Shown: positions 1-10,389, counted from the first letter of the stretch. The stretch is 64,000 bases of DNA from Pseudorasbora parva (GCF_024679245.1 NC_090191.1:310001-374000); one strand, 5' to 3'. Numbers and translations are program-made. Notes: generated from the letters alone by a model not told the origin.

Positions 1-300
1 AAAACAAAACTGGAGGTTTTTCGCAATTTGTGGAAAGAGAGCATGATTGCATATAGAAAGGCCATAAAAACTGCTAGATCTGCTTATTTCTCAACTCTTT
101 TAGAAGAAAACAAACACAACCCTAAGTATTTATTCGATACAGTGGCTAAATTATCAAAAAATAGCTTCAGCTTCTGACGTTTGTAAACAACACAGCAGTA
201 ATGACTTTATGAACTTTGCGTTTCTTTCTTGAATGTTAGACCTACCTGAAAAAATAAAGCAGTCTATTTCATTTATATATTTTATTCTATTTTATTTATT
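1..300 (+). repeat. LINE fragment (between endonuclease and reverse transcriptase)
   Basis: The first ~180 bases match 42360-42500 and 43039-43090 of this window nearly base for base. In translation they read as the linker between endonuclease and RT of an L2/CR1-like LINE (LWKESMIAYRKA...). The fragment continues to about position 300, is cut by the window edge and has no open frame through it. It is a dead LINE piece; the family assignment is from memory. Confidence 0.6.
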
Positions 301-758
301 TGTGCTATATTTTGTAATATGTTTATTTGTTCTTATTTAATCACTGTTTAGTCGTCTTTTTAAATTCAATTTACCATTCGAAATCAAGCTTCCTTGTGCT
401 GTGTGTAAGCTATTGCAACACAATTACTCCGTTGTAAAAAATACATTGAGTTAGCAAATATTTGTGAGAGAATTTTAATAGTAATTGATCAATGTTTATA
501 TAGGAGAAAAAGCTTAAAAGCTTTATCATATGAAGTGATCTCTTCAGAAGAACTTTTTGATTGCCTAGTCTTTCAAAAGACAGACAAAAAAAATATATAT
601 ATAAAAAATATCTAATTGACAGTATATGCAGCGTTTTTCCCCCGTGGTATTGAAAATAGCATTGAATATCGATGTGACATGTTTTGACTCCACACCTCAA
701 AGAATCGGAATTCGAGAATCGTCCTAGTCATGTGCAAGTATAAGTCCGCAGGGGGGAG
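301..758. other. AT-rich stretch with no recognisable gene
   Basis: I see no coding exon here. The last bases are a G-rich tract (751-758) directly before a TGTGGC start, which looks like the polypurine tract of an LTR element whose internal region has decayed. Confidence 0.4.
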
Positions 759-1050
759 TGTGGCAGGTGTGCATTAAGCCATAACACTTGCCATGACCAT
801 TTTTGGGCTTATTTTAGGCTTTTAGTCTGGGCTAATTTTTGGGCTTTTAGTCTGCATGAGATATCACAGTGGTAGGTCGCGTATCATTTATTTCTTTCCT
901 AACTTTAATTTAATTTGTATCTTTCTCAGCATTGTGCATTGCTGTTGCGCGCTGTTCTAATTGCTGCACGAGTCCTCATATATGTTTCTGTCACAGATCA
1001 ATAAACAAGGACTTGTTGGAACACATCAAAGAGTTTGATAGTGTATTACA
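759..1050 (+). repeat. Probable LTR of a retroelement
   Basis: The segment begins TGTGGCAGG immediately after a GGGGGGAG tract and contains a CAATAAACAAGG polyadenylation-type motif near 1000. It can end at TATTACA, giving TG...CA termini. A second LTR was not found, so the 3' edge and family (Copia- or Gypsy-like) are uncertain. Confidence 0.35.
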
Positions 1051-1070
1051 TCTGTGACTATCCTCGGATG

Positions 1071-1094
1071 TGTTGTTGTTGTTGTTGTTGTTGT
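1071..1094. repeat. (GTT)n microsatellite
   Basis: About eight GTT units followed by a T run and a CT-rich tract are visible directly. Confidence 0.9.
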
Positions 1095-2260
1095 TTTTTT
1101 TCTCTCTCCCCGTTGTTTTCCGCTGTCTCGTGGGAGAGAGCTAGAGACTGATCCGTGTAATTTTAGTCCTGAGCAGTGTTGTAAAACTGTGCACAGTTGT
1201 GAAATTGTGTTGGTGAATTACTGTTGAGTGAGCCATTGGTGTTGTTCTTTCTTTTAAGTTACTCCCTGTCCTTGTTATCACTTGTTTTTGGTTACTTTAG
1301 TGGCGTGTGTGCCACGGTTATATTAGTTGTTTGTCATTTATCAACCGTAGGGGCTAGGTGCCTTTTATTTTTAAAATACCCTTTTCTCCTGTTTATGTTT
1401 AGTTAGGGAGATAGCAAAGACATCGTGTGACCTATTTTTCTTTTGACAGGGAATTTAGTTTCTCCTGGTATAATTTAGTTGACTTTTTGTTTGTTATTTT
1501 GGCCTGGCCTAGCCCCGAAGTTATTCCTGAGTTTTGATTTACTTTTCCTTGTTGACTTGTGGCAACACTCATCCTTTTGTCCTTTTAAATGTCCTCTGTT
1601 TTGGTTCTGTTTTTCATTTTCACCCCTAGACTGGGGGTCGTAACAAGTGATTTCAGCAAACCATAACCCAATGCAGATAACACATCATTACATAGGCACA
1701 AACAAACAGTAATTCCTCATGCTTTTAATCATTTTACATGGGTTAGTGAATGATTTGAAGCATGAGTAATTACTCTACTGCCAGAGTAATGAAGATTACA
1801 AGTATCTTTATCTCCAAGCTGCATATGAAATTACTCTTCCTCCTTAAAATATTGCATATGTCATTCCAATCAATAAACAAAATATCCTGTCATTAATAAT
1901 GTACTGTACCACAAACATGTGTCTTGACCTCTGATAAGGCTGAACCATGTTCTTTTCCATTTAGTTCACAGGAATGTTTTTTAAGTTTTTTTCCAAGTAT
2001 GTGACCTGGAGGGACCCTTTGAGATACAGTATGTCTTCTACCAAGAGTTGTGGACATGATGGGCAGCAAAAGAAAAACAAAGCACTGATTTCTAGAAAAC
2101 AATCTGAAATGTTACAAGCGTAGGCCTTGCCAGGCTGTCAATTTATGAATAAAATGTGGGCTTTTGAAATCAGTTTGCACAGATCAGAGCAGACATAAAG
2201 GCAATATGTTTAAAAACTGCAATGATGTGTGTCTGTTGGAAAGAAGTAAAGGTATAGTAC
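1095..2260. other. No gene seen; retroelement debris
   Basis: The stretch holds T-rich sequence. An LTR-like edge ends GGGGTCGTAACA at 1645, and the same string recurs at 13120-13130. The bases from 1891 to 2105 are open on the minus strand, but their phase does not fit the exon candidate at 2261-2415, so they are not called. Confidence 0.4.
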
Positions 2261-2415
2261 CTGTAATAGCAATGTGTAGCCGCTAGAGGCCTGTATATCT
2301 CTGAATAAACATGAGCCGGGCTCTTGGCTGCAGTCGTTCTCTTCTTCAGATGGGGCTTGGTCATCATTCATGGAGCTATAGATGGAGACTCTCGCCTGAT
2401 AATAACGCTCTCGAA
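2261..2415 (-). CDS. Candidate internal exon of an unknown host gene
   Basis: On the minus strand this 155-bp segment is preceded by a T-rich tract ending TGTATTACAG and followed by a GTACTA donor. One frame (two leading bases, then 51 codons) is fully open and encodes an acidic, serine-rich peptide with motifs RERYYQARVSIYSSMNDD and PSEEENDCSQEPG; the other two frames contain stops. No family is recognised. If spliced in phase 0 to the next acceptor-like site (about 2105) it would end after three residues. The LINE at 2430-9650 would lie in its upstream intron. Evidence is composition and splice sites only. Confidence 0.35.
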
Positions 2416-2641
2416 CTGTAATACAAAAATAAAATAATAATATGTAATAATAATAATATGTTTATTTTTTATAGCATCTTTCAGGAACCCACGGTCGCTT
2501 TACAATGTAGTACAAGAGTGTAATCAATTATATTCAAAAGACAGTCAGCCTTTTCATTATAACGAATACACAAACAGGTGTACAACAAACAACTCCAGAT
2601 AGACAACAACAACAAAGAATTAATACAATCAAAAAGAACAA

Positions 2642-2926
2642 TTAACAGCAACTAGTCATGTAGCATAACATGAACAGGTGTAAGATCACTTTAAAGGCAG
2701 AAGCGGTACGAGAAAGATAATTATTTACTGCCCAGAGAAAACAGGTGAGTTTTAAGTTGGGATTTAAACATCTGTAGAGTCGGTGCGTTATGGATAAGCT
2801 AGGGCAGCTTATTCCATAATTTAGGGCCAATAACACTAAAAGCACTTCCTCCCATAGTAGAGCATTTAAACTTGGGGACAACAAGCAGATTTTCATTGCT
2901 GGATCTGAGGGTCCGGGCAGGAACAT
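2642..2926 (-). pseudogene. C-terminal LINE ORF2 remnant
   Basis: This minus-strand stretch sits downstream of the RT pieces of the same LINE. Its sequence corresponds to the region after the RT that encodes 'LWN-LP' type motifs in L2/CR1-like elements, here partly out of frame. It is separated from the rest of the ORF by the Gypsy insertion and cannot be expressed as part of a functional ORF2. Confidence 0.45.
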
Positions 2927-2961
2927 ATTGGTGAACTAACTAACTCAGCAAGATGTTGTGG

Positions 2962-2966
2962 TGCAG
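2962..2966. repeat. Target-site duplication TGCAG (left)
   Basis: TGCAG at 2962-2966 directly precedes the left LTR. An identical TGCAG at 7468-7472 directly follows the right LTR. Confidence 0.95.
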
Positions 2967-3158
2967 TGTGATATCTTTTGGTAACTCCTAGTAAGCTGTT
3001 TAGGCTTAAGACTTAGGAAAATAAAGATATGATAAAGACACGACACACCACAAGTTGTTCACTGTGTAACTGTTTTCTAATTCTCTCATTTTTAATTTCA
3101 CAACCAGGATACAAGTGTACAGGGCTCCACCTAGTGGTAACTACCAGCATACATCACA
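2967..3158 (-). repeat. Gypsy-A 3' LTR
   Basis: 192 bp, plus-strand ends TGTGATATC and ACATCACA. It is paired with 7276-7467. Confidence 0.95.
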
Positions 3159-3183
3159 TCTCCCTTTTTTTCTTCTTTTGAAC
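3159..3183 (-). promoter_or_regulatory. Gypsy-A polypurine tract
   Basis: On the minus strand a purine run (AAAAGAAGAAAAAAAGGGAG) lies immediately upstream of the 3' LTR, where plus-strand DNA synthesis would be primed. Confidence 0.8.
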
Positions 3184-3329
3184 ACCATTTACCCCAACAG
3201 TAACCTTGCAACCAAATCTAATTGCAAATTAGAAAGTCAGTATTTTAACTTAAATCTAATACACAAGAACAAATTTACAGTTGAACAGAACTCCGTCTCT
3301 ACTTTACTTTAGTTAACAACTAGTCTATT

Positions 3330-4353
3330 TTAGCAAGCATACCGCTTTGGAGGTCTAACCACTCTGCCAGAACGTGTCACTTTCACAGTTTCTTCCGTAA
3401 CACCTTCAGGCCTTGAAGACGTATTTTCAGGCGTTGGTAGAGGTCGCCTGTTTTGTAACCTCCACATCAGGAATACAGTCAGTTATAACTGGATTGAATG
3501 AGTCCTGAATGTGTGAATTCTGGAAACTCGACTCTTTAGTCTTGAGCAGGTGTTTTTGATTTCTTCTGTAGATTTCTCCACCCTGTGTTTGAACAAGGTA
3601 TCACCTCGGCTTGTCAAGACTTTTTACCACTACCGCTGGCTGCCAACGATTCTCAGCTCTCAGTCTCACTCTCAGAGTAGGTAGGTTTCTTGCCCCACGA
3701 TCAAAGTAGAACTTTTGCTTCAACTGCCTGTCCTTTAGGCTTTGCTGAACATCCTTGTGCAGTTGCGGCTGTAGCAGCTTAATTGCTATTGGCAATCTCG
3801 TTTTCAATCTACGTCCCATAAGAAGCTGTGCAGGAGACAACTTCACTCCTCCTAGCGGTGTATTCCTGTATTTAAAGAAGAGCAATGTAAGGATCCCCTT
3901 TACTATTCTTTGCATCTTCTTGAGTAGGTTTTTGATGGTTTGTACAGCTCTTTCACTTTGACCATTGGACTGAGAATATCTTGGACTTGAAGTTGAGTGT
4001 TTGAACTCCCAGTCATCTTTGAAGTTTCTGAATTGAGCAATCACAAACTGCGGTCCATTATCTGAAACAACTTCATCTGGAATCCCATGTCTTGCAAATA
4101 TTGATTTCAGTGCAGTTATTACATGCTGGCTTGTTGTCTGTGTCATCTTTGCAATTTCTGGAAATTTTAAGAAGTAGTCCACACACAACAGGTAATCTGC
4201 TTCGTTGAAGTGAAAGAGGTCAACTCCTACCTTTGCCCATGCTCTGTCCGGTAAGTCATGACTGACAAGAGGTTCCTTGGTATTGTTCCTCTTGAAAGTA
4301 TTGCACACCGCACACTTTGACACCACCTCTTCAACTTGTTTTCCGATGCCGAG
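3330..4353 (-). pseudogene. Gypsy-A integrase and C-terminal tail
   Basis: The longest open part is 3601-4326. It holds the integrase core with GVDLF (first Asp), VSDNGPQF (second Asp) and SNGQSERAVQ (Glu), that is the D,D,E triad, preceded by the end of the zinc-binding region (CAVC). A TGA at 3601 interrupts the GPY/F-like tail, which continues in the same frame (GGEIYRRNQKHL). A frameshift then leads into TRSGRVVRPPKRY and a stop near 3337. The enzyme would insert the cDNA copy into the genome, but the stops make this copy defective. Confidence 0.85.
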
Positions 4354-5655
4354 TCAAAACAATACATCTCTTGCTCTCTCTTTGCACTTAACAACTCCCA
4401 AATGAGCTTCATTAATCCTTTGCAGCATTTCTGCTTGTAGACTTTGTGGAACTACAAGTCTTGTGTTTTTGAACAGTAGTCCTTCTGAGAGGGTCAGTTC
4501 TTCTCTGAATGTCCAGTACTTTCTTATTTCAGATGGCACGTATCTGATTTGTTTAGGCCATCCTGTCTTGACTGCTGCCATCACCATCTGCAGTTCTCTG
4601 TCTGCTTCTGTAGCTTTCTTGACAGCTTCAAGTTTCTCTTCTGAAATCGGTAGACACTCTGATAACTGATGTACTTCCAAGTCACTGTCCAGTAGTTGTT
4701 CTGTTTTTTCCTCCAGGTAGGCTCTGCTAAGCGTATCTGCTATTTTCAACTCCTTTCCTGGTTTGTAGGTTACATGCAAATCATATGGTTGAATTTCCAA
4801 CAACATCCTCTGTAGTCGTGTTGGTGCTTTTTCTAGAGGCTTTTTGAACACTGTCTCTAGTGGCTTGTGATCTGACTGCACTCTTACTGGTTTGCCGTAT
4901 AGGTACTGGCTGAATTTTTCACAACCATACACGATAGCTAAAAGCTCTTTTTCAATCTGAGCATACCTTTTCTGGCAGTCAGTAAGGGATCTTGAACCAT
5001 ATGCTACAGGATGTCCATCCTGCAAGATGACAGCACCTAAACCCTCTGAGCTTGCATCAACAGAAAGAGTCACGTCCTTGTTGACATCAAAGAATCTGAG
5101 AACTGGTGCATTGCTCATTTGTGACTTCAGCAACTTAAAACTCTTTTGCTGTAAAGTTTCCCAGTGCCACGCCACACTACTTTCCAGGAGTTTCCTTAGC
5201 GGTGCACTAATCTCAGACAGGTTTGGGACGAACTTCGCAAGATATTGAACCATGCCAAGAAATCTCATCAACGTGGCTTTGTCTTGTGGCTTTGGCATCT
5301 TCACTATTGCTTTGATTTTGTCCTGGTCTGGCTTCAAACCTTCTCCACTCAGTACATGTCCTATGTACTTTATTTCTGCCATTCTGATCTTGCATTTTTC
5401 ATGATTTAATTTCAGGTTTATGGTCCTGATTCTCTCTAGAAGCTGCCTGAGCCTTACGTCATGCTGTTCTACATTTTCTCCCCACACAAGTATGTCATCC
5501 ATGATATTAACGACTCCATCCAGATCCTCTAGCCTTTGAGCTATGCACTTCTGGAAGACTTCTGGGGCTGACGATACACCAAAAGGTAGCCTCTTGAAAC
5601 AGTATCTGCCAAAAGGTGTATTGAATGTACAAAGCTTGGAACTTTCTTCATCCAA
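4354..5655 (-). pseudogene. Gypsy-A reverse transcriptase, RNase H and integrase N-terminus
   Basis: 433 codons open on the minus strand. The RT palm has FNTPFGRYCFKRLPFGVSSA and the catalytic MDDILVWGE. RNase H follows with LSVDASSEGLGAV and an AYGSRSLTD stretch, then the start of the integrase zinc domain. The frame ends at a TGA (4354-4356) where relatives have a Trp codon, so a G-to-A nonsense change is likely. The same frame reopens at 4326. The upstream RT part (5656-5826) has several stops and at least one frameshift. Confidence 0.88.
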
Positions 5656-5826
5656 TTGAATTTGCCAAAATCCATGGTTAGCATCTAATATCGAAAAACT
5701 TTTGCATTTGGCATTTCACTCACACCACTTCTTCAACTGTCTTGAGTGAAAAGTGTTCTGTTTATATGGCTTTGTTCAAATCTTTGGGGTCAATGCAGAT
5801 TCAAAGTTTGTTCGGCTTCACAACAG

Positions 5827-7257
5827 TCACCATACTATTGACCCTGTTGGTTCTGTCTGTTTCTCAATCACTCCAAGACTTTCCATCCTCTTTAGCTCAC
5901 TTTTTATTTTGTCTTTTAGTGCTATTGGCACTTTTCTGGGTGGATGTATCACCGGAGACACTTTTGGATCAATCTTGATGTGATGCAATCCAGGTATGCA
6001 CCCTAAACCATTGAACACATCGTCAAATTCCTTCATTATGTCGGTGTTTTCTTCACAGTCAACTTTATAGATTCTTTTTACCAGACCTAACTCAGTGCAT
6101 GCTGACCTTTCCAGGATCGCAGATGAGTCTTTCTCTATAATCTGGAATTCAATCTCAGCTTCTTTCTCTTTGAATTGGCACAAGAGCTTTACCTTGCCCT
6201 TTGGCTCCATCTTGTGGCCAGAGTACAACACCAACACAGAGTTTGACTTGCACATTGTCACAGATTTTCCTGCTACTGCTTGGAAGTCTTTATATGAAAT
6301 CACGTTGCACTCGGCTCCAGTATCCAGTTTAAAAGAAAGTGCTCTTTTGTTTACTCTTGGTGTTTCTGTCCACTTTTCTTTTTCCAAAACTGTGGCATCA
6401 GTTTCTTTGTTAACCTGTGTCTCGGCTTTCTTTCTAGTCTGTTTCTCTTTAAGGGCACCTACAAACAGCTCTGTGTGATCCTCTTGTTCAATTTCATGAA
6501 CTTTTCTCTTGGTGAACCTTTTGTCTTTTTGTTTTTGTGTTTTGCACATCTTTCCGAAGTGATTTTTTCTGTGACACACTTCACATGTTTGTCCATATGC
6601 AGGACACTTCCTTGGTTCATGCGTATACCCACATCTGGTACATTCCTCTTCTTTCTTTGACCATGTTTTTAGAGCAGAACTATACTCAGGTGACTTCTTA
6701 GTTAGCTTGAACTTGCTAATTTTGTTCACCGTCACTTCGGTTTCCTTGTGGAGTGCTTTAATTTGGCTTTTTGTGACTTCACTTGCTCTGCAGATATCCA
6801 CAGCTTTGTTCAGATCAAGATCCGGTTCTCTCAAGAGTCGTGCTCTGATTTGATCGTTATTAACGCCACACACTATGCGGTCTCGGATCAGTGATTCAGT
6901 TAACTGTGCAAAGTCACAATCTTTAGCTTTGTTTTTTAACTCAGTCACGTACGCATCAATCAGTTCAGTTGGTCCCTGAGCTCGAGTGAAAAACATGTGT
7001 CTTAGATAAGTTAAGTTTTTCCGTGGTTCACAGTAACGCTTGAATTTTCCTTTCAGTTCTTCAAAATCCATGGTATTAAATCCCTTTATTGCTTCATCCC
7101 CGGCAATGTGAAGAAAAGTAGCACATTTTATCTTGCCTGATTTCGCGGATGTTCCACTTGCAACAAGATACAGCTCAAACTTCTGTATCCAGGTTCGCCA
7201 GTTCTCTCCAGTATTTCCTTTGAAACTGAGTTCGTTTGGAGGTTTTAGCTGATCCAT
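5827..7257 (-). pseudogene. Gypsy-A gag, protease and start of RT
   Basis: 476 codons in one frame. A matrix/capsid-like N-terminus runs to about residue 190. Two zinc knuckles follow: C-x2-C-x3-H-x4-C (CTRCGYTHEPRKC) and C-x2-C-x4-H-x4-C (CEVCHRKNHFGKMC), the expected RNA-binding part of Gag. A retropepsin motif FKLDTGAECNVIS comes next, then the start of RT. Gag and Pol share one frame without a ribosomal frameshift site. The ATG directly abuts the primer-binding site, so the leader after the PBS has zero length. The frame ends at a stop at 5827 inside RT. Confidence 0.88.
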
Positions 7258-7275
7258 TGTGAACTTCTGACACCA
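7258..7275 (-). promoter_or_regulatory. Gypsy-A primer-binding site (tRNA-Leu type)
   Basis: The minus strand reads TGGTGTCAGAAGTTCACA directly after the 5' LTR. The first 13 bases fit the 3' end of vertebrate tRNA-Leu apart from small mismatches. It touches both the LTR and the gag ATG. Confidence 0.75.
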
Positions 7276-7467
7276 TGTGATATCTTTTGGTAACTCCTAG
7301 TAAGCTGTTTAGGCTTAACACTTAGGAAAATAAAGATATGATAAAGACACGACACACCACGAGTTGTTCACTGTGTAACTGTTTTCTTATTCTCTCATTT
7401 TTAATGTCACAACCAGGATACAAGTGTACAGGGCTCCACCTAGTGGTAACTACCGGCATACATCACA
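7276..7467 (-). repeat. Gypsy-A 5' LTR
   Basis: 192 bp, about 97% identical to 2967-3158. It is followed by the TGCAG target duplication at 7468-7472. Confidence 0.95.
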
Positions 7468-7785
7468 TGCAGAGCCATGACTGGCTTTGTAGACTAAAGC
7501 CAACAGTTTAAACTGGATGATGGGAGTGATGTGGACAGTTTTTTTTATTAAATGTTAGGGTTCAGGCAGATGTGTAGCCTTAGTTCGGTAAGCCGCTGTA
7601 TAGGGCATTACAGTAGTCTAATCTCGAGGTTATGAAAGCGTTTATGAAGCGAGGTTATGAAAACAGTTTCAACATCGTTAAAGTTAAGGGATCGGCGGAT
7701 ACGTACAATATTTCGTGAGTGGAAAAAGCATGACTTAACTGTCAGATTTTGATTTTAACGGTATCAACATTTATTCCATGTGACA

Positions 7786-7984
7786 TTATTGACCAATTAT
7801 TTTTGAAGGTGTAATCTGAACACAATCAATATCAATGAAAATGTCATTGTGTGGCAGATTTTGTGATTTAGGGCCAATCAACAGGATTTTATCAGTATCT
7901 AGTTGTAGGAAGTTATCAGTCATCCAGGTTTTAAGTTCCTGAAGGCAGGAGTTAACAGAAGCGGAAGGATAAGATGAGTTGGGT
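7786..7984 (-). pseudogene. LINE RT remnant downstream of the catalytic motif
   Basis: The minus strand reads CLQELKTWMTDNFLQLDTDK then LIGPKSQ, the region that follows the YADD motif in L2/CR1-like RTs. Its upstream partner is at 9480-9650 on the other side of the TTAA element. Confidence 0.7.
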
Positions 7985-7988
7985 TTAA

Positions 7989-9471
7989 AGGTCCCATTCT
8001 TCGCGATCCCATCTTTCAAACTTTAGTTAGTGTGTAATGTTGCTGTTAGAGCAGAAATAATACCTGTAAAATTATAAAGCTCAAAGTTCAATGCCAAGCG
8101 AGATATTTTATTTAACAGAAGTTCCCTTTCAAAGCCTACAGCGAACGGCCGGTTTGGACTACACCGCTGCACTTCCTGCTTTAATGACGCAACCAGGGGC
8201 GTAGCACCAAATTTTGGGCCCTGGGTACAAACCATCTTGCTGGGCCCCCGTACCATGTATGTGTATGTATAGAAAACTGACTTCTAAGGCCCCCCCCCTG
8301 CCTCGGGCCCTGGTTACTCAGTACCCTTTATCCCCCCAGTCCCACGCCCCTGGACGCAACTAAAACCGTTTGTTGACGAACCCTCCGCCCACAAGAACAC
8401 GCAAATTCAGGGGCGTTGTCCTTTTGCTCTCGCAGGTCGAGAATAGGAAACGCTGTTTTTGTAGAGTGTGTTTGTCGTCATGCCATTGAAATGCTGTTAT
8501 TTTCATCCCGGAGTCAAATCACCTTTGTTTGGCCTTCCCACGGACGCTGTACGTAGAGATCAATGGCTACAGTTTATGGTTAACTCCAGAAAAGTTCCAG
8601 AAAATTATAATCAGTAAGGATTAAGGATTCAGTGGACATCAGCAGCACAGGCTTTACCACACGGATTCAACAGCACCGCCACAAACAGTGAGTAAGAGTG
8701 TTCATTAATGCCTGATCTGGGATCAGTGAGTTCTGATGTGTAGCTCATCATTGAAGTTCACACAGACTTTCTTTCTAAATCATTTAAAACTGTTAGTCCT
8801 GCAGCTGGCCGTCTTGATGCATCAGTGAAGCAAGCCAGTGACTAAAACCATCAACTTCACTCGTTTCTGTTAGCAGCATGAAACAAATCTGTTATTTAAA
8901 TGATTAAACTACAGAGAGCGATCAAAGAACACTCTTTATAATGTTTGGATTGGTCAATCACACGTTTGAACGATGCTGCTCATTATGCTCAACAGAAGCT
9001 CTTTCTGTATTCATGTCGATGTCGTGTTTGTTGTTAGCTGTGGTGAAAGCATTTTGTGAGAGAAAAAACGTTGCAAAGTTCTCTCGTTTATTCAGAGCTC
9101 TCAGAGACAAACAAAATAAACTTGTGCTCTCAAAAACTCGGTACAATAACACTACCTCAGCAATCTTCTCCCAGTCTCTCTCCACTGGCAGCGCTGCAGC
9201 TGCGCCTGACTAAACCACGCCCCCTCCGCACGTTATCTAATTTTAAATGCAAAGATGTCAGCCAATCACAACAGTGGGTGTTTTCACTGAAGACTCACAG
9301 CAGACACGCCTCTTGAAACGGAGCATTCCAAACAGAGGGCTGATATCAGTATAGAAAAAATGCCTTTTATTTCTAAATTATGACATTTTTTTATGTAAAA
9401 ACCATACTAACAATATAAGCACACCCCAAGACACATTATAAAACAATAAAACAACCCATGACACGGGACCT
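7989..9471. mobile_element. Non-autonomous TTAA-target DNA element
   Basis: Both ends are flanked by TTAA (7985-7988 and 9472-9475). The termini are inverted (AAAGGTCCCATTCTTCG at the left; the reverse of the right end starts AAAGGTCCCGTG). A TTAA target is used by piggyBac and Kolobok transposases; I favour a Kolobok-like MITE. Short ORFs inside (for example 8941-9213) look non-coding. It splits the LINE RT and is itself split by the hAT MITE at 8194-8352. Confidence 0.75.
8194..8352. mobile_element. 159-bp hAT-type MITE
   Basis: The ends are CAGGGGCGT and its exact inverse ACGCCCCTG. Perfect 8-bp target duplications GACGCAAC flank it at 8186-8193 and 8353-8360. The interior is C/G-rich (GGGCCC-type runs) and non-coding. 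Confidence 0.9.
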
Positions 9472-9650
9472 TTAACTGTGAAATAAATCTGAATATCATC
9501 AGCATAACTGTGAAAGTAAAGACCATGTCGTCTGATTATCTGACCTAGTGGCAGCAAATAAACAAGAAATAAGAGAGGACCAAGTACAGAACCTTGAGGT
9601 ACACCATGAGTGATAGTAACGGTACTGGATCGATCTTTACCTACATAAAT
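9378..9650 (-). pseudogene. LINE reverse transcriptase core fragment
   Basis: [13 protein letters not shown] and SYADDIQIY are RT motifs of non-LTR elements. The coding match covers about 9480-9650; below 9476 the frame runs into the inserted TTAA element. The 5' side is cut at about 9650. Confidence 0.8.
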
Positions 9651-9651
9651 A

Positions 9652-9750
9652 TAAGCTGATAACATCACTGTTTTCTCCAGTACAAGTGTTCTGCTGCAGT
9701 ATTGTCCTGTTTAACACTGAAGCTGCTTTGACACAATCGGCGTTGGAAAA
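9652..9750 (+). repeat. LINE 3' UTR fragment, plus orientation
   Basis: This is the inverse of the family 3' end seen at 29085-29180 and 62780-62880 (CTGTTTAACACTGAAGCTGC, GACACAATC), without the terminal ATTG repeats. Confidence 0.65.
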
Positions 9751-10222
9751 TTGACTGCTTTTTGTTCTGATTATGATTTGGTATCTTTGTTTTTGGTTCT
9801 CTTTTATTTGAACTTAGCTTGTGTTGTCATTTTGACTTTTCATGTCTACCTTGTAAGACTTCTTATGTGAGAGATTTGAAGTCCTTTTGAATAATGTTAA
9901 AGAGCAGTTCAATCTGGATGGAGACAAGGGGCTAGGTAAGATGTCACGTGACATACGTAGGCACACGCAGGTGAAGTTTGAGGGTTAAGACACACTAGGT
10001 TAGTGGGATTATCCCACACCCTGTATTTGTGTTTTGGCAGTCAGAGTAGGGAAGTCTAAGGCGTCATAGACGCTGAAGACTTTTCTTTTCTTTCTTTTCT
10101 TAGTTAGGATTAGTTTGAAACCATTTAGTAAGACTCGTTTGATTATATTATTTCCTTTTCTTTGGCACAATTTAGTTTCCCTTTGTTCTCCTCAGATCAT
10201 ATTTATATGTATGTTTTTATTT
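9751..10222. other. No gene seen
   Basis: T-rich sequence with a CTTTTCTTTTC tract near 10085. No splice-bounded open frame or recognisable repeat end was found apart from the flanking LINE tails. Confidence 0.4.
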
Positions 10223-10232
10223 ATCTTTGTCA

Positions 10233-10319
10233 ATCAATCAATCAATCAATCAACTTTATTTATATAGCGCTTTTACAATCAAGATTGTGTCAAAGCAGCT
10301 TCACAGTGTCAAACACTTC
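10233..10319 (-). mobile_element. 87-bp LINE 3' end with 10-bp target duplication
   Basis: On the plus strand it starts with (ATCA)n and ACTTTATTTATATAGCGC, the inverse of a LINE 3' end with an ATTG-type tail. ATCTTTGTCA is perfectly duplicated at 10223-10232 and 10320-10329, so this is a real, extremely 5'-truncated insertion. Confidence 0.9.
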
Positions 10320-10389
10320 ATCTTTGTCATGGGTTTATTTATTTGTGGTTAATTATTGGGTTTATTATTTATTAAATGATTGTTTTTTG

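Larger units (their letters stand above)
2967..7467 (-). mobile_element. Ty3/Gypsy LTR retrotransposon, complete structure, inactivated (Gypsy-A)
   Basis: Two 192-bp LTRs flank an internal region with tRNA-type PBS, gag, protease, RT, RNase H and integrase in Gypsy order, all on the minus strand. The 5-bp target duplication is perfect. I count about five differences between the LTRs (~2.6%), so the insertion is not recent. The polyprotein frame is broken by stops at about 5827, 4354 and 3601 and by frameshifts near 5700-5827 and 3430. There is no env-like ORF. The RT and integrase resemble the K02A2.6/Mag-like group of Gypsy elements, by memory. Confidence 0.93.
2430..9650 (-). mobile_element. 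LINE (L2/CR1-like) carrying two later insertions
   Basis: The element is read on the minus strand. An RT segment with [14 protein letters not shown] and SYADDIQIY lies at 9480-9650, the following RT part at 7786-7984, and the C-terminal part with 3' UTR at 2430-2961 and 7473-7780. The 3' end is a TAATAATAA-type tail near 2438-2460. The copy is 5'-truncated and its reading frame is broken. Two elements interrupt it: a Gypsy (2967-7467, duplicated target TGCAG) and a TTAA element (7989-9471). Removing both brings the LINE pieces back into register, so the LINE is the oldest layer here. It is inactive. Confidence 0.75.

Noticed and set aside
1891..2105. Downstream exon for the 2261-2415 candidate
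   Set aside because: The long open frame needs a different phase from the one the upstream exon supplies; in the matching phase it stops after three codons.
8941..9316. Overlapping ORFs of 75-90 codons
   Set aside because: They lie within a non-autonomous TTAA element, overlap on both strands and show no recognised motif.
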